This document shows, piece by piece, positions 1 to 10,887 of a stretch of 53,730 bases of DNA. Every line of letters begins with the position of its first letter. Positions within the stretch are counted from its first letter, which is position 1. The notes under the pieces are model-generated. The model saw only the letters and a list, made by a program, of their open reading frames with translations, searched no databases and was not told the origin of the DNA. The translations under genes and the position numbers were made by a program. The stretch covers positions 1 through 53,730 of the forward strand of contig NZ_JACJRV010000049.1 of assembly GCF_014697475.1 (NCBI RefSeq), read 5' to 3'. Source of the stretch: Nostoc sp. FACHB-152 (lineage in GTDB: Bacteria > Cyanobacteriota > Cyanobacteriia > Cyanobacteriales > Nostocaceae).

Positions 1-101
1 TTAAATAGAGCTTATTGCGAATAAATGCTCTTTTTCTTTTACCACAAATTGCTACACTCTTTGTAAGATAAGCATTCTAGACCATTTTGTCCCCCCGCAA
101 G
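1..101. repeat. Left copy of a perfect 101-bp terminal inverted repeat
   Basis: Bases 1-101 are identical to the reverse complement of 53630-53730; identity stops abruptly at 101/102. The repeat holds the last codons of a small leftward ORF and a hairpin with a T-run. It may be the edge of a multicopy element at which an assembly stopped, or a genuine terminal repeat. Confidence 0.95.
7..40. terminator. Terminator-like hairpin in the terminal repeat
   Basis: Interrupted palindrome, with arms AGAGC and TTATT pairing with AATAA and GCTCT around GCG. It is followed on the + strand by T5-C-T4 and preceded by A/T-rich sequence, so it could act on transcripts in either direction. It lies 37 bases beyond the stop of the small leftward ORF at 77-193. 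Confidence 0.5.
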
Positions 102-193
102 GCTTTAAACTTACGCTCGTTGTAGTCAGCAATTTTGTAAATACCCATTGCGTTGTCATCAATTAAACTAACTTTTTTGGTTCTAGTAGCCAT
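77..193 (-). CDS. Small 38-residue protein, unrecognised
   Basis: A short ORF starting MATRTKKVSLIDDNAMG and ending LRGDKMV. It has a good ribosome-binding site (AGGAGA, about 8 bases before the ATG) and a terminator-like hairpin just downstream, so it looks like a real gene and not a chance frame. The product is basic and soluble with no recognised domain. The last seven codons and the stop lie in the 101-bp repeat and recur at the right end of the window without the upstream part. It could be a small accessory gene of a repeated element. The function is unknown. Confidence 0.45.
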   Translation of the reverse strand: MATRTKKVSLIDDNAMGIYKIADYNERKFKALRGDKMV

Positions 194-359
194 AATTTTT
201 ATCTCCTATGTGAGAGTTACTTTTTAAGGATTTGAGCGTTAGCTATAGTGCTTTCTCTTCTTTATTTGGACGTAAGTCCGTGTAAAAAATAACAATCTTA
301 AATTGCAAATGAATGCTAACGCCTCCGCTACTATCCTGTTTTCAAAAATTTTCAAATAG

Positions 360-385
360 CCCTGTTGTGTCACTATCGCGGTAGC
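360..385. mobile_element. Solo IS701-type end (remnant)
   Basis: This 26-bp stretch matches the left end of the intact IS701-family element at 13063-13088 with a single mismatch (CCCTGTTGTG against CCCTCTTGTG). No transposase or second end is nearby, so it is probably a relic of a lost or rearranged insertion. The rest of 194-597 shows no gene. Confidence 0.6.
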
Positions 386-417
386 GGCAGCTAGTGAGCT
401 ATACCTTCTCCTGTCAA

Positions 418-500
418 AGACGCTCCGCGTAGCTTGCTTCCCCGCAGGGGTACGGCACACTTCTCTACGAGAGGCTACGCCAACGTGAACGCCGTATAAC
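418..500. repeat. Cluster of short palindromic cyanobacterial repeats
   Basis: Contains CCCCGCAGGGG, TCTCTACGAGAG and related CGTAGC/GCTACG arms, a style of interspersed palindrome common in filamentous cyanobacterial intergenic DNA. No coding potential was seen. Confidence 0.45.
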
Positions 501-614
501 AACGCCCATGCACACCGACCGCCGAGAGCGATCGGTTATGATACAAAGGCGATCTGCGGCAGGTGATGGACACCGTTATGCACTTGAAGTCATATTTAGG
601 AGTTGCATACAAAA

Positions 615-1187
615 ATGAAAACTCAGTACTTTACAGCGACAAGTCTTGATGGCTTCATTGCGACTGAGAATGACTCACTAGATTGGCTGTTTGGGCTTGG
701 CGACCTGAATGACTCCAGCTATCCAGAGTTCATTTCAGATGTGGGTGCGTTGGCAATGGGATCAGCAACTTACGAGTGGATGGTACGCAACGCCCAAAAG
801 GTTGCCACTGAGACTGGCTTTGCGTGGCCATACACTCAGCCTGCCTGGATATTCTCTAGTCGCAAGCTGACAATAATCGAAGGTGCGAACATCCGATTCG
901 TCAATGGAGATGTACACCACGCCCACACTGAAATGCGAGCTGCTGCCGGCACCAAAAACATCTGGATAGTTGGAGGCGGAGATTTGGCTGGTCAGTTCTA
1001 CGATGCTGGTTTACTGGATGAGCTGATCATCCAGGTTGGCTCGGCCACCCTCGGCAAGGGTAAGCCGCTATTCCCTCGCAGAGTACTAAGCCCAGTTCTG
1101 CGCCTAGTGTCTGTTCATCAGATGGGTGCTGGCATGGCTGAGTTGCGCTATGAAGTACACAAAGGCGGTGTGAGTGGAGCCGCCTAA
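615..1187 (+). CDS. RibD C-terminal / dihydrofolate reductase-like protein
   Basis: A 190-residue protein of the RibD_C (bacterial bifunctional deaminase-reductase C-terminal) fold. It starts MKTQYFTATSLDGFIA, and the pattern IVGGGDLAGQFYDAGLLDEL near residues 120-140 is the nucleotide-binding turn of the family. Members are stand-alone reductases, usually NADPH-dependent, of mostly unknown substrate. The ATG at 615 is preferred because AGGAG (598-602) lies 12 bases upstream; an in-frame TTG at 603 has no spacing. It is followed after 103 bases by rph. It is not necessarily a drug-resistance DHFR: such proteins are common and diverse. Confidence 0.85.
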   Translation: MKTQYFTATSLDGFIATENDSLDWLFGLGDLNDSSYPEFISDVGALAMGSATYEWMVRNAQKVATETGFAWPYTQPAWIFSSRKLTIIEGANIRFVNGDVHHAHTEMRAAAGTKNIWIVGGGDLAGQFYDAGLLDELIIQVGSATLGKGKPLFPRRVLSPVLRLVSVHQMGAGMAELRYEVHKGGVSGAA

Positions 1188-1227
1188 CAATTGCAATGTA
1201 GCGGACTTTTGAAGCTCCTGATTGTAA

Positions 1228-3909
<2,682 letters not shown>

Positions 3910-3965
3910 TATACTCTGTAATGATGACTTAATCTATGAGTTGACTTCTAGCCATCCAGTACCTT

Positions 3966-4952
3966 TTACAGAGAGTTGTCCGAGACTAGACTACCTTGCT
4001 GTAAAGAAGGATCATCTTTGTTTTCTTCTTCTAGAAGTGCTTCAATTTGAGTAAAAAGCTTATTAATTTTTTTTAGCTTTTTCTCATCATTCCAAATTTT
4101 ACTTTTTCTAAGTGCTTTGTATATTTTGTCAACTTTTTCTTTTTGCTCTTGGTTATGAGATGATGGCTTACTTTCTGACTGTGAGGTCAGAATATTTCCT
4201 ACTAGAATCCTAATTTCAGATAGTGATAAACCTTCTGCGATCGCTTTATTTAAAACTTTCTGTCTTTCATCATCATTTTTTATCCGGTTGATTTCCTTAG
4301 CTTTTGTATATTCAATTTCACCTTTTTGCAGTGCGGTTTGGATATCTAAATGGAGTTTGAGTAAAGGAAGACGATTGGCTACAAATGACTGCCAAGTAAT
4401 TTTTCCTAATCTCAAGAATACATCTTGTATGATTCGTCCTTCATCACTAACCATAACGTTATGGTTAGAATTACCTTTGCTTTCGTTATTCATGTCATAG
4501 AGCAGTTTGACCACTGTCTCTTGGTCAACATCGAGTTCTTCGGCTAGTAATTCGAGAATTCCGATAGTTTCCTCGTAAGCATTGAGGTCTTCCCTTTGGA
4601 GGTTTTCAACTAAGCGGAGTTTACGAGCTTTTTTTTCGTCGCATTCAATAATGACTACAAGGATTTCCTCAAGTCCTGCAATTTCACAAGCTTTGAGACG
4701 GCGTTCACCAGCGATCAACTCATACTTATCTTCCTGAATCTTTCTAACAACAATGGGTTCTAGTAACCCTACTTCCTTAATGCTGTCAGCGAGCGATTTG
4801 AGTTTTACAGGGTCAAAATAGCGACGAGGCTGACTCGGCGGAAGGATGATTTGAGATAAAGGTAAAGTGGAATCAGATAAAGATTGTTCGTCTTCATCTC
4901 CAAATAAATTATCCAGTCCAGTAAGTTTTTCTAGTTCGCGTTTTTGGCTCAT
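3966..4952 (-). CDS. parB: ParB/Spo0J-family partition protein
   Basis: A 328-residue centromere-binding protein. The N-terminal ParB/sulfiredoxin-like nuclease fold (about 30-125) carries LPLSQIILPPSQPRRYFDP, ELIAGERRLKACEIAGL and LRLVENLQREDLNAYEE. These include the GERRxxA and ENxQR motifs that form the CTP pocket in the family. A helix-turn-helix region follows, then a charged C-terminus. It lies downstream of parA on the same strand, the usual order for a plasmid partition operon, separated by 209 bases that contain two palindromes. A GAGGA ribosome-binding site precedes the ATG. The HTH region (about 130-240) is divergent, so DNA specificity is probably plasmid-specific. Confidence 0.9.
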   Translation of the reverse strand: MSQKRELEKLTGLDNLFGDEDEQSLSDSTLPLSQIILPPSQPRRYFDPVKLKSLADSIKEVGLLEPIVVRKIQEDKYELIAGERRLKACEIAGLEEILVVIIECDEKKARKLRLVENLQREDLNAYEETIGILELLAEELDVDQETVVKLLYDMNNESKGNSNHNVMVSDEGRIIQDVFLRLGKITWQSFVANRLPLLKLHLDIQTALQKGEIEYTKAKEINRIKNDDERQKVLNKAIAEGLSLSEIRILVGNILTSQSESKPSSHNQEQKEKVDKIYKALRKSKIWNDEKKLKKINKLFTQIEALLEEENKDDPSLQQGSLVSDNSL

Positions 4953-4976
4953 ACAAAATCCTCGGTAAGCGGGAAA

Positions 4977-5027
4977 CTCAGAGGCTTTAGCCCTGAGAGG
5001 GAAGCGACGGGAGCGAATTTATTCGCT
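4977..5027. promoter_or_regulatory. Two palindromes in the parA-parB intergenic region
   Basis: A stem CTCAG-(a)-GGCT / AGCC-CTGAG (4977-4997) lies just before the parB ribosome-binding site, and AGCGAA-TTTA-TTCGCT (5012-5027) follows. They are candidates for a parS centromere, a ParB operator or a leader structure. The position fits, but no direct evidence distinguishes these roles. Confidence 0.4.
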
Positions 5028-5161
5028 GAAGTCTTTTTAACTTGAATAACTGTAACCATCTTTTTTGTGAATTGATTTACAGAACTTATAGTTTATTCCT
5101 TGAATCAATCCTCTCTAGACTTAGACTGGTCAGTACAGCTTGCTTGATTTCTCTTACAAGC

Positions 5162-5956
5162 TCAGTGGCTTTGTCCCTGAGTTACTGACAGTTGAGTAAT
5201 ATATTTTGTAATTTCTTCGAGTATGCTAACTGCGGGGTGGTTTTTCTTGTGGAGTGCAAGTGGTAGATGTGCTTGGGTTGCGTCAGGAAAAGCTGTTGAT
5301 TTAGGAATGGGGGCAGTAACGTGTATCCGTCCTTCAACCTGTTGTTTAATTTCTTCCAGTATTCCTGTGTCTTGAAGATTACGATTATCGTATTTGGTTG
5401 GAATTATACAGGCAATTTGTAATTTCTGGTGTCCTCCTTTTTTGAGTCGGGCAATTGTTTCTAGCAGTTGGTTGGTGCCAAGATAGCACTTATATTGCGT
5501 TTCAACAGGAATAATAACGTGTGAAGCAGCGACTAAGCTCATAATGCTTAGGATTCCTAAAGAAGGCGGGCAATCAATCAAAATATAATCATACTGGTCA
5601 AGTACATTTGATAGCACAAACTTGAGCCGTTGGCGGTTGTCGATGGTCAAGTCATGAAAAATTTTTTGCTCCGTACCTGCCAATTGGATATTTGTTGGTA
5701 CAATGTGCATCCCGTGAATAGGTTTTTCCCATATATACAGGGGAGTTTCTTCAGCGATCGCACCATAGATAGTTTGTTCAGTTTGCAGCTTGACTTCCCC
5801 TAATCCCATAAAAGCTGTTAGTGATGCTTGTGGGTCCATATCCACAAGCAGTACACGGTGTTTTTTAGCAAGGTGGTATCCAAGATTGTGTGTAATAGTT
5901 GTCTTAGCTGCACCGCCTGACTGATTGAAAGTGGCAATTATTTTGGTTGATGACAT
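5162..5956 (-). CDS. parA: ParA-family partition ATPase
   Basis: A 264-residue ParA/Soj-type ATPase. It carries a P-loop NQSGGAAKTT (residues 11-20), switch I region LLVDMDPQASLT, Walker B ILIDCPPSLG and the typical ParA C-terminal helices. It would move plasmid DNA with ParB. The usual deviant Walker signature lysine (KGG.GKT) is replaced by serine 13, while the P-loop lysine 18 is kept. It is transcribed toward parB. A strong terminator (6030-6081) separates it from the upstream single-strand-binding genes. The ribosome-binding site before the ATG at 5956 is weak. Confidence 0.92.
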   Translation of the reverse strand: MSSTKIIATFNQSGGAAKTTITHNLGYHLAKKHRVLLVDMDPQASLTAFMGLGEVKLQTEQTIYGAIAEETPLYIWEKPIHGMHIVPTNIQLAGTEQKIFHDLTIDNRQRLKFVLSNVLDQYDYILIDCPPSLGILSIMSLVAASHVIIPVETQYKCYLGTNQLLETIARLKKGGHQKLQIACIIPTKYDNRNLQDTGILEEIKQQVEGRIHVTAPIPKSTAFPDATQAHLPLALHKKNHPAVSILEEITKYITQLSVTQGQSH

Positions 5957-6029
5957 ATATTAATGAAGCGATTTTGTGAACCCATGTCAGCGATTCTACC
6001 AAACAGTGGATTTTTATTCTGGATTTTTG

Positions 6030-6081
6030 AAAAAAAATAACGCTAGTTCAAACCAGTAAACCTGTCTGGACTAGCATTATT
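6030..6081 (-). terminator. Rho-independent terminator after the ssb genes
   Basis: On the minus strand, AATAATGCTAGTCCAG pairs with CTGG and ACTAGCGTTATT (a bulged stem), followed directly by a run of eight T. It lies 13 bases after the stop codon at 6095 and before parA, so it insulates the partition operon. Confidence 0.8.
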
Positions 6082-6094
6082 CAGTTAGTTGGTT

Positions 6095-6514
6095 CTAAAA
6101 TGGGGGTTCTTCGTCTAGGTCTTCATTTGTCGAAGTAACGTTATCTTCGAGTAGTTCCTTAGCAAAATCGGGAGTTTCAGGCGAGTGAGAATTTTTGCTA
6201 ACTTGGGTGAGTTCGTTAATCGGTTGTGCTGAGATAAAGTTTCTAATTACGAATGTGGCAATCTTTTCTTTGTACTCACCCCTGTTATCTACTACTAAAT
6301 CAAGATATCCTTCTGCTGTACCATGTACGCCTTCCCCCTGTTCGTTGATAACGACAGCAGGTGCGCCTTTGGAACGGAATGGTATCTCGTCAGTAACGAC
6401 TCCTTCCTTGGAACGGTAGTAGAATTCAGCAATTCCAAAAGCAATCAAGGAACCTTCTTTGTCGTGGGTTGTGTTCACTGATTTAAAATTAATAGTTGCA
6501 GTATTATGAATCAT
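6095..6514 (-). CDS. Small protein with an SSB-type acidic C-terminal tip
   Basis: A 139-residue protein without a recognised domain. The first 95 residues are rich in predicted beta strands (IAEFYYRSKEG, GYLDLVVDNRGEY, ATFVIRNF), compatible with an OB-like fold. A low-complexity linker follows, and the chain ends NEDLDEEPPF. That ending closely resembles the acidic tip (DDDIPF type) by which bacterial SSB recruits replication and repair partners. It lies 73 bases downstream of an SSB gene on the same strand, and that SSB lacks such a tip. This suggests the two act together, but the link is inference. There is no clear Shine-Dalgarno sequence. Confidence 0.7.
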   Translation of the reverse strand: MIHNTATINFKSVNTTHDKEGSLIAFGIAEFYYRSKEGVVTDEIPFRSKGAPAVVINEQGEGVHGTAEGYLDLVVDNRGEYKEKIATFVIRNFISAQPINELTQVSKNSHSPETPDFAKELLEDNVTSTNEDLDEEPPF

Positions 6515-6587
6515 GGTCGTTTGGTTTGTAGATTGATTAGATGGTTAATCGCCTATGATTTATACTGCATAAGCGATTTGTAACTTT

Positions 6588-6971
6588 CTAGAAATTTGCG
6601 TTAGCTACAGCCTGTGTTTCGTTTGATACAGAAGTAGATGTAGATTCTTCCTTACGGGGTGAACCTAATAATTCGATTGCATTGATTGTAATTACGGGTT
6701 TTTGCCGCATAGTGCCAGAATTTTTATCAGCCCAACGATCAAATCCAAACTCACCAGTAATTGCAATCTGAGTTCCTTTACGAATGTAATTTCCAATCAC
6801 TTCTGCTTGATTTCCCCAAGCGACTAAATCAAACCAAAGAGCTTGTTCACTTCTGTAGGGTGGTCTTACTGCAATAGAGATTGAAGCCTTAACTGCACCG
6901 GACTCGAAAAATTTAAGATCAGGTTCTTGTCCGCATCTGCCAACTAGCATGACTTTGTTGATATAGTTCAT
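6588..6971 (-). CDS. ssb: Single-stranded DNA-binding protein lacking the acidic tip
   Basis: A 127-residue SSB with one OB fold (about 1-105). It shows MNYINKVMLVGRCGQEPDLKF, the aromatic-rich core WFDLVAWGNQAEV, and GTQIAITGEFGFDRW. It coats single-stranded DNA during replication and repair. The chain ends NETQAVANANF with no D/E-rich PF tip, as in the truncated SSBs reported from some cyanobacteria. The next gene downstream (6095-6514) does have the tip. It is the first gene of a leftward unit that ends in the terminator at 6030-6081. The region 6972-7206 separates it from a divergent gene and should hold both promoters. Confidence 0.93.
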   Translation of the reverse strand: MNYINKVMLVGRCGQEPDLKFFESGAVKASISIAVRPPYRSEQALWFDLVAWGNQAEVIGNYIRKGTQIAITGEFGFDRWADKNSGTMRQKPVITINAIELLGSPRKEESTSTSVSNETQAVANANF

Positions 6972-7206
6972 AACGCGAGAATTGATATATTTCTTTTATT
7001 GCTGCGTCAGCATTAGTTCTTTTAATATCTATCATTTTGACGAATTGTTTTCTTTAAAGCACACTTTTTGATTCATACTTGTGAGTTATTTTTTATCCCT
7101 GTTTCTCATTGCATTGCGGTTTTTACTAAGGAACGGCTAATTATCCTGTGCTATGGTGGTATCGCAAATGTCGTGGTATGTATCTAAAAATTATAAGTAA
7201 TGACTT

Positions 7207-8382
7207 ATGCTTGAATATCTTCTCCTAAAGCGAGTAAGTATTTGTAAGCTGATGCTCTTGGCTTTGATGTGGATACAGTTCGATGAAGACAGCCAAAATC
7301 AGCTAACTCCTGACTACTCTTCACCTTTGCAAGTAGAAAATCTTACTTGGTTAGGAGAAACATCTGTTGGAGAAGAGGTCGAGCATTTTTGTGATGTTTC
7401 TAATACCGCTAGGATAGGCGTTTGGGGAGAAATTCTAGAACTGAAGTTAGTAGATTTAATTGCTGATTTACCAACTTGTTTGCACGATGCTTCATGGTTT
7501 GCTCTACTGGCAATTACTATGATGTTGGTGGATAAGGAATTAGAGGGGATATGCGTACACCCACAAGATGAGTATTTTGCCCGGACTATTGCGCTTGAAA
7601 GTTTAGCTGATTTAGGTGATTCTTACTTAGCTAAAGGACATCCTTATTTAGATTTTCCTCTATCTTTAGAAGACGCTAAATCATTACTGCCAGTTAATAG
7701 AAAGCAAGAGCTAGAAATCGAGTTAGAGAAATTTCTTATTGATACTTATGAAGACGATTTTGATGATGAAGCACCAAATATTTGTGAGTTTTCATCCATC
7801 TACTTGCAAGATATTTTAAAAGAGTTTTTTGTTGAATCTGACTGGCAAGGTGATATCAATCAAGAAGCGGTTGTACAGCTTCAAGAAAAGTATGGTTCAC
7901 AGTATTCAGAAGGTGCGTTCTCTCCTGAAACTAAGGAACACGAACGTTGGGGCAAAACGCTTGTTTTTCTTAAACAGTTTATAGGTCTGGATTCCAGTTT
8001 TATCGAAAGCCAAAGCGATTTGTTCCTTGATGAATCTCAAGCAGCTGATTTACCTGATTACTTCCGTATCAAGACCCGTTTAGAACGTTGGCAAGACCGA
8101 ACAGTTGTCTTACCCCGGTTGGTTCATACTTTAGTTCATTTTTTACTGGTAGGACAAAATTATCATCCTAGTCATATACAAGATTTGATGCCTATTCCAG
8201 TTTCTTCACGGGCTATATCCAGCCTACAAGCTTGTTTAGGTGTAGCTGCTTACAGAAGTGGTTATTACATGGCTGCTTCAAATATTCCCGAATCAGAAAT
8301 TGGGCGGAACTGGTTGCTACAAAAAGCTTTTCCTAACCTGCTTGATTTTTATCAAACAGGTCGTTTGAATGGAAAACAATAA
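7207..8382 (+). CDS. Hypothetical 391-aa acidic protein
   Basis: Not recognised. The protein is acidic, with a notable Asp/Glu patch DTYEDDFDDEAP near residues 180-190, and largely helical in appearance. A central region resembles a repeat-like helical array and the C-terminal part is more hydrophobic (LPRLVHTLVHFLLVGQNY). The first 20 residues are hydrophobic (LLLKRVSICKLMLLALM) with no good ribosome-binding site before 7207, so translation may begin at the internal ATGs near 7252 or 7267. It is divergent from ssb and close to parAB, so a plasmid-maintenance role is possible but unproven. The 283 bases after it hold nothing I can identify. Confidence 0.7.
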   Translation: MLEYLLLKRVSICKLMLLALMWIQFDEDSQNQLTPDYSSPLQVENLTWLGETSVGEEVEHFCDVSNTARIGVWGEILELKLVDLIADLPTCLHDASWFALLAITMMLVDKELEGICVHPQDEYFARTIALESLADLGDSYLAKGHPYLDFPLSLEDAKSLLPVNRKQELEIELEKFLIDTYEDDFDDEAPNICEFSSIYLQDILKEFFVESDWQGDINQEAVVQLQEKYGSQYSEGAFSPETKEHERWGKTLVFLKQFIGLDSSFIESQSDLFLDESQAADLPDYFRIKTRLERWQDRTVVLPRLVHTLVHFLLVGQNYHPSHIQDLMPIPVSSRAISSLQACLGVAAYRSGYYMAASNIPESEIGRNWLLQKAFPNLLDFYQTGRLNGKQ

Positions 8383-8665
8383 TTAATATTCTGCTGTTAG
8401 TTAATAAAGACAAATTTATTTTTATGAAAAAATACTTATTTATACAATACCTTTGCCAAAATAAGAGTCTACAAAAATTAAAAAAGCCTTGCGAGAAACC
8501 TGGAAGGAATTTTTAGGACTGATTGTTTTTGCCCAGCTTCGGAGAAATGGCAGTTTGTACATCAACTCACCCTCGTAAATTGGCTAAGGTATCGTATGCA
8601 TTGGGGTTTATGTACTAAGCCACTAAGTTTAACGTTCATCTCAGCGATTGCTGAACAGTCAATAC

Positions 8666-9586
8666 TCAGGCAATTCGTAAACGCTCAATATCCTTTATAG
8701 GTGGCGCACCAAACATGCGGGAATATTCACGGCTGAACTGTGAAGGACTCTCATAACCAACCTGATACGCCGCACGGGTTGCATCTGCATTTTCAGCCAG
8801 CATCAAACGACGGGCTTCTAATAACCTCAACTGCTTTTGATATTGCAACGGACTCATTGAGGTCACTGCCTTGAAGTGCCGATGAAATGATGCGGAAGAC
8901 ATTCTCGCTTGCTTTGCCAAATCATCCATGCTCAGTGGCTTTGTAAACTCTGCTTTGATCTGTTTAATCACCTCGGCAATGCGCTGCATCTGGCTGCCGG
9001 AGGTCGCAATTTGCCAAACCGCTTCGCTCTGGTCGCCCATTAAAAGACGGTAATAGATTTCGCGAATCATCATCGGTGCCAGGAATGGAATATCTTCGGG
9101 CGTATCCAGAAGCCGTGTGAGTCGGGTAGCACAATCAATCAACGGAGCATTTGCATCGCTGACGAACAAGCCTCTGACTGAACTTTCTTTTTGATCTCGA
9201 TGGCGCTGAATTTGGTCAATAATGTCCCAAAGCCCAGTCGCGTCCAGACTTAGCTTAAAGCAGAGATACGGCTGATCCGGTGTTGCTTCGACAATATTTC
9301 CGCTGAGTGGCAGATCAACCGTGACAACAATATATTGAGCCGCACCATAGTGATAGGTTTCCTGTCCTAGTAAGGTTTCTTTTCTGCCTTGAAGAATAAT
9401 GCAAAGCGTCGGTTCATACACCGTGCAGAGTTCTGTCGGAGCCGCAGATTCTCGCATAAATTCCAACTGAGCGATCGCCGTTGAATGAACACCGTTTCCT
9501 CTGCCATCCGTGTGGCGAGTCACTAATCTTGCCAATTCTTGACAAGCATCAATCGTGGTCTCGCGCTTTAGAAATTCATCTGCCAT
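8666..9586 (-). CDS. AraC-family transcriptional regulator
   Basis: A 306-residue regulator with an N-terminal AraC_N-type cupin-like sensor (about 25-190, with YEPTLCIILQGRKETLLG) and a C-terminal pair of helix-turn-helices (about 205-300). The C-terminal part includes PLSMDDLAKQARMSSASFHR and the typical AraC tail VGYESPSQFSREYSRMFG. It resembles the YeaM/PF06719 group often found next to oxidoreductase or hydrolase genes. It is divergent from the alpha/beta hydrolase at 9802 with a 215-base shared control region, so it probably regulates that operon (inference). The inducer is unknown. Confidence 0.92.
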   Translation of the reverse strand: MADEFLKRETTIDACQELARLVTRHTDGRGNGVHSTAIAQLEFMRESAAPTELCTVYEPTLCIILQGRKETLLGQETYHYGAAQYIVVTVDLPLSGNIVEATPDQPYLCFKLSLDATGLWDIIDQIQRHRDQKESSVRGLFVSDANAPLIDCATRLTRLLDTPEDIPFLAPMMIREIYYRLLMGDQSEAVWQIATSGSQMQRIAEVIKQIKAEFTKPLSMDDLAKQARMSSASFHRHFKAVTSMSPLQYQKQLRLLEARRLMLAENADATRAAYQVGYESPSQFSREYSRMFGAPPIKDIERLRIA

Positions 9587-9801
9587 ACCAAGCCCTCGTC
9601 AACACTTAGCGACGTATCGTGAGACATCCCTCTCATCGTTTTCCTGCACCTATTATAGAGGACTCTTTTAAACACCATTTCGCTGTTTGAGAAAATCAGG
9701 CAATAAACTGCAAAGTTTATGTATTCAGAACCTTCTTTCCAAAGCATAAGATGAACTCATGCCAGAAGAGCAATGAAAAAATAAGGCAATAAAGGAGAGC
9801 G

Positions 9802-10809
9802 ATGCACAAAAGAACTGCCAGTTTTGACAGTAAAGGGTTAAAGTGTTCCGTCACCTTTTACACTCCAGATCAAGCCGCATCTGGTCAACGTTGTCCTGCC
9901 ATTGTCATGGCGAATGGCATTGGCTTGACCAAAGAGATGGGTCTACCACAGTTTGCTGAACGCTTCGCTCAAGCTGGATTCGTTGTCACACTGTTCGATT
10001 ACCGCTACATCGGTGGCAGTGAGGGAGAACCTCGTGGACAAATGCTCCCGACCGAGCAGCACGAGGATTACCGCAATGCTATCACCTGGACTCAACTCCA
10101 ACGTGAAGTTGATCCCCATCGCATCGGTGTTTGGGGCTTCTCTTATAGCGGTGGTCATGTGCTGCATCTAGCGGCATTTGATCGGCGCGTGAAAGCCGTC
10201 GTAGCCCAGATGCCGACAGTGAATCTTTTTCTCAACTCCCGTCGTCTGACTTCACCCCTTGACCTCGATGAACTCACAACGTTGCTTTCACAAGACCGCA
10301 TCAAACGGTATCAAACTGGGGAAGTGAGCTACTTTCCTCTGGTTGCCCCACCCGGACAACCGAGCTTTCTGCCGACACCTGATGCATATACCTGGGTTGA
10401 ATCTGCTAAAAGCGCCAGTGAAGGACGATGGGAGAATCGCATCACCTTTGAATCGATCGAGCATTCTCTCTATTACGAACCCGTTCCTCACTTGGAGGCG
10501 ATCTTTCCCACTCCGCTATGTCTGATTGCAGGCGAGAAGGATTTTCTCACACCTCCTGATTTAATTGCCTCTGTCTATGCAGGTGCAATGGAGCCGAAGT
10601 CTTTCACCATTTTGAAGGGTGGACACTTCGACGGTTTCCAGGGAGAAGGTTTTGAAATTGCCAGCACAACTGCCGTGAAATGGTTTGAGAAATATCTGAA
10701 ACAGGTTGAGGCTCCTGTCTTGGAAGTTACTGAACAATCGCTCGTCATTGATAGCGGCGTTAACTTCGCCATCACAAAAGATGGTGAATGGAGGAGTGTA
10801 TTGGTGTAA
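9802..10809 (+). CDS. Alpha/beta hydrolase
   Basis: A 335-residue serine-hydrolase fold. The nucleophile elbow is [14 protein letters not shown] (about 114-127), with the first serine as likely nucleophile, as in the GTSFSGG family. The acid residue is probably in GEKDFLTPP and the histidine in [10 protein letters not shown] near the C-terminus. AAGGAGAG lies just before the ATG. It is the first gene of a rightward set with an FAD-linked oxidase and a cupin, 215 bases from a divergent AraC regulator. The family includes esterases and peptidase-like enzymes; the substrate cannot be told. Confidence 0.85.
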   Translation: MHKRTASFDSKGLKCSVTFYTPDQAASGQRCPAIVMANGIGLTKEMGLPQFAERFAQAGFVVTLFDYRYIGGSEGEPRGQMLPTEQHEDYRNAITWTQLQREVDPHRIGVWGFSYSGGHVLHLAAFDRRVKAVVAQMPTVNLFLNSRRLTSPLDLDELTTLLSQDRIKRYQTGEVSYFPLVAPPGQPSFLPTPDAYTWVESAKSASEGRWENRITFESIEHSLYYEPVPHLEAIFPTPLCLIAGEKDFLTPPDLIASVYAGAMEPKSFTILKGGHFDGFQGEGFEIASTTAVKWFEKYLKQVEAPVLEVTEQSLVIDSGVNFAITKDGEWRSVLV

Positions 10810-10817
10810 ATCCATTA

Positions 10818-10847
10818 CTGTTCATGACACAGCGTATTGATGAACAG
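10818..10847. promoter_or_regulatory. Inverted repeat CTGTTCAT-N14-ATGAACAG
   Basis: Perfect 8-bp arms between the hydrolase stop and the oxidase start. Two arms in this spacing could bind a dimeric regulator or form a hairpin that sets relative expression of the two genes. There is no T-run, so it is not a simple terminator. Confidence 0.4.
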
Positions 10848-10887
10848 GAGTATTTCTATGTCTTTAAACAATGAAAGGAAGTAAATA

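Noticed and set aside
239-502. An 87-codon open frame on the minus strand near the left end
   Set aside because: It overlaps the solo IS701 end and palindromic repeats, has no ribosome-binding site, and its translation is repeat-derived.
8383-8665. A possible decayed gene in the gap before the AraC gene
   Set aside because: A short frame (HPRKLAKVSYALGF) is open, but with no homology I can name or start codon it is too weak to call.
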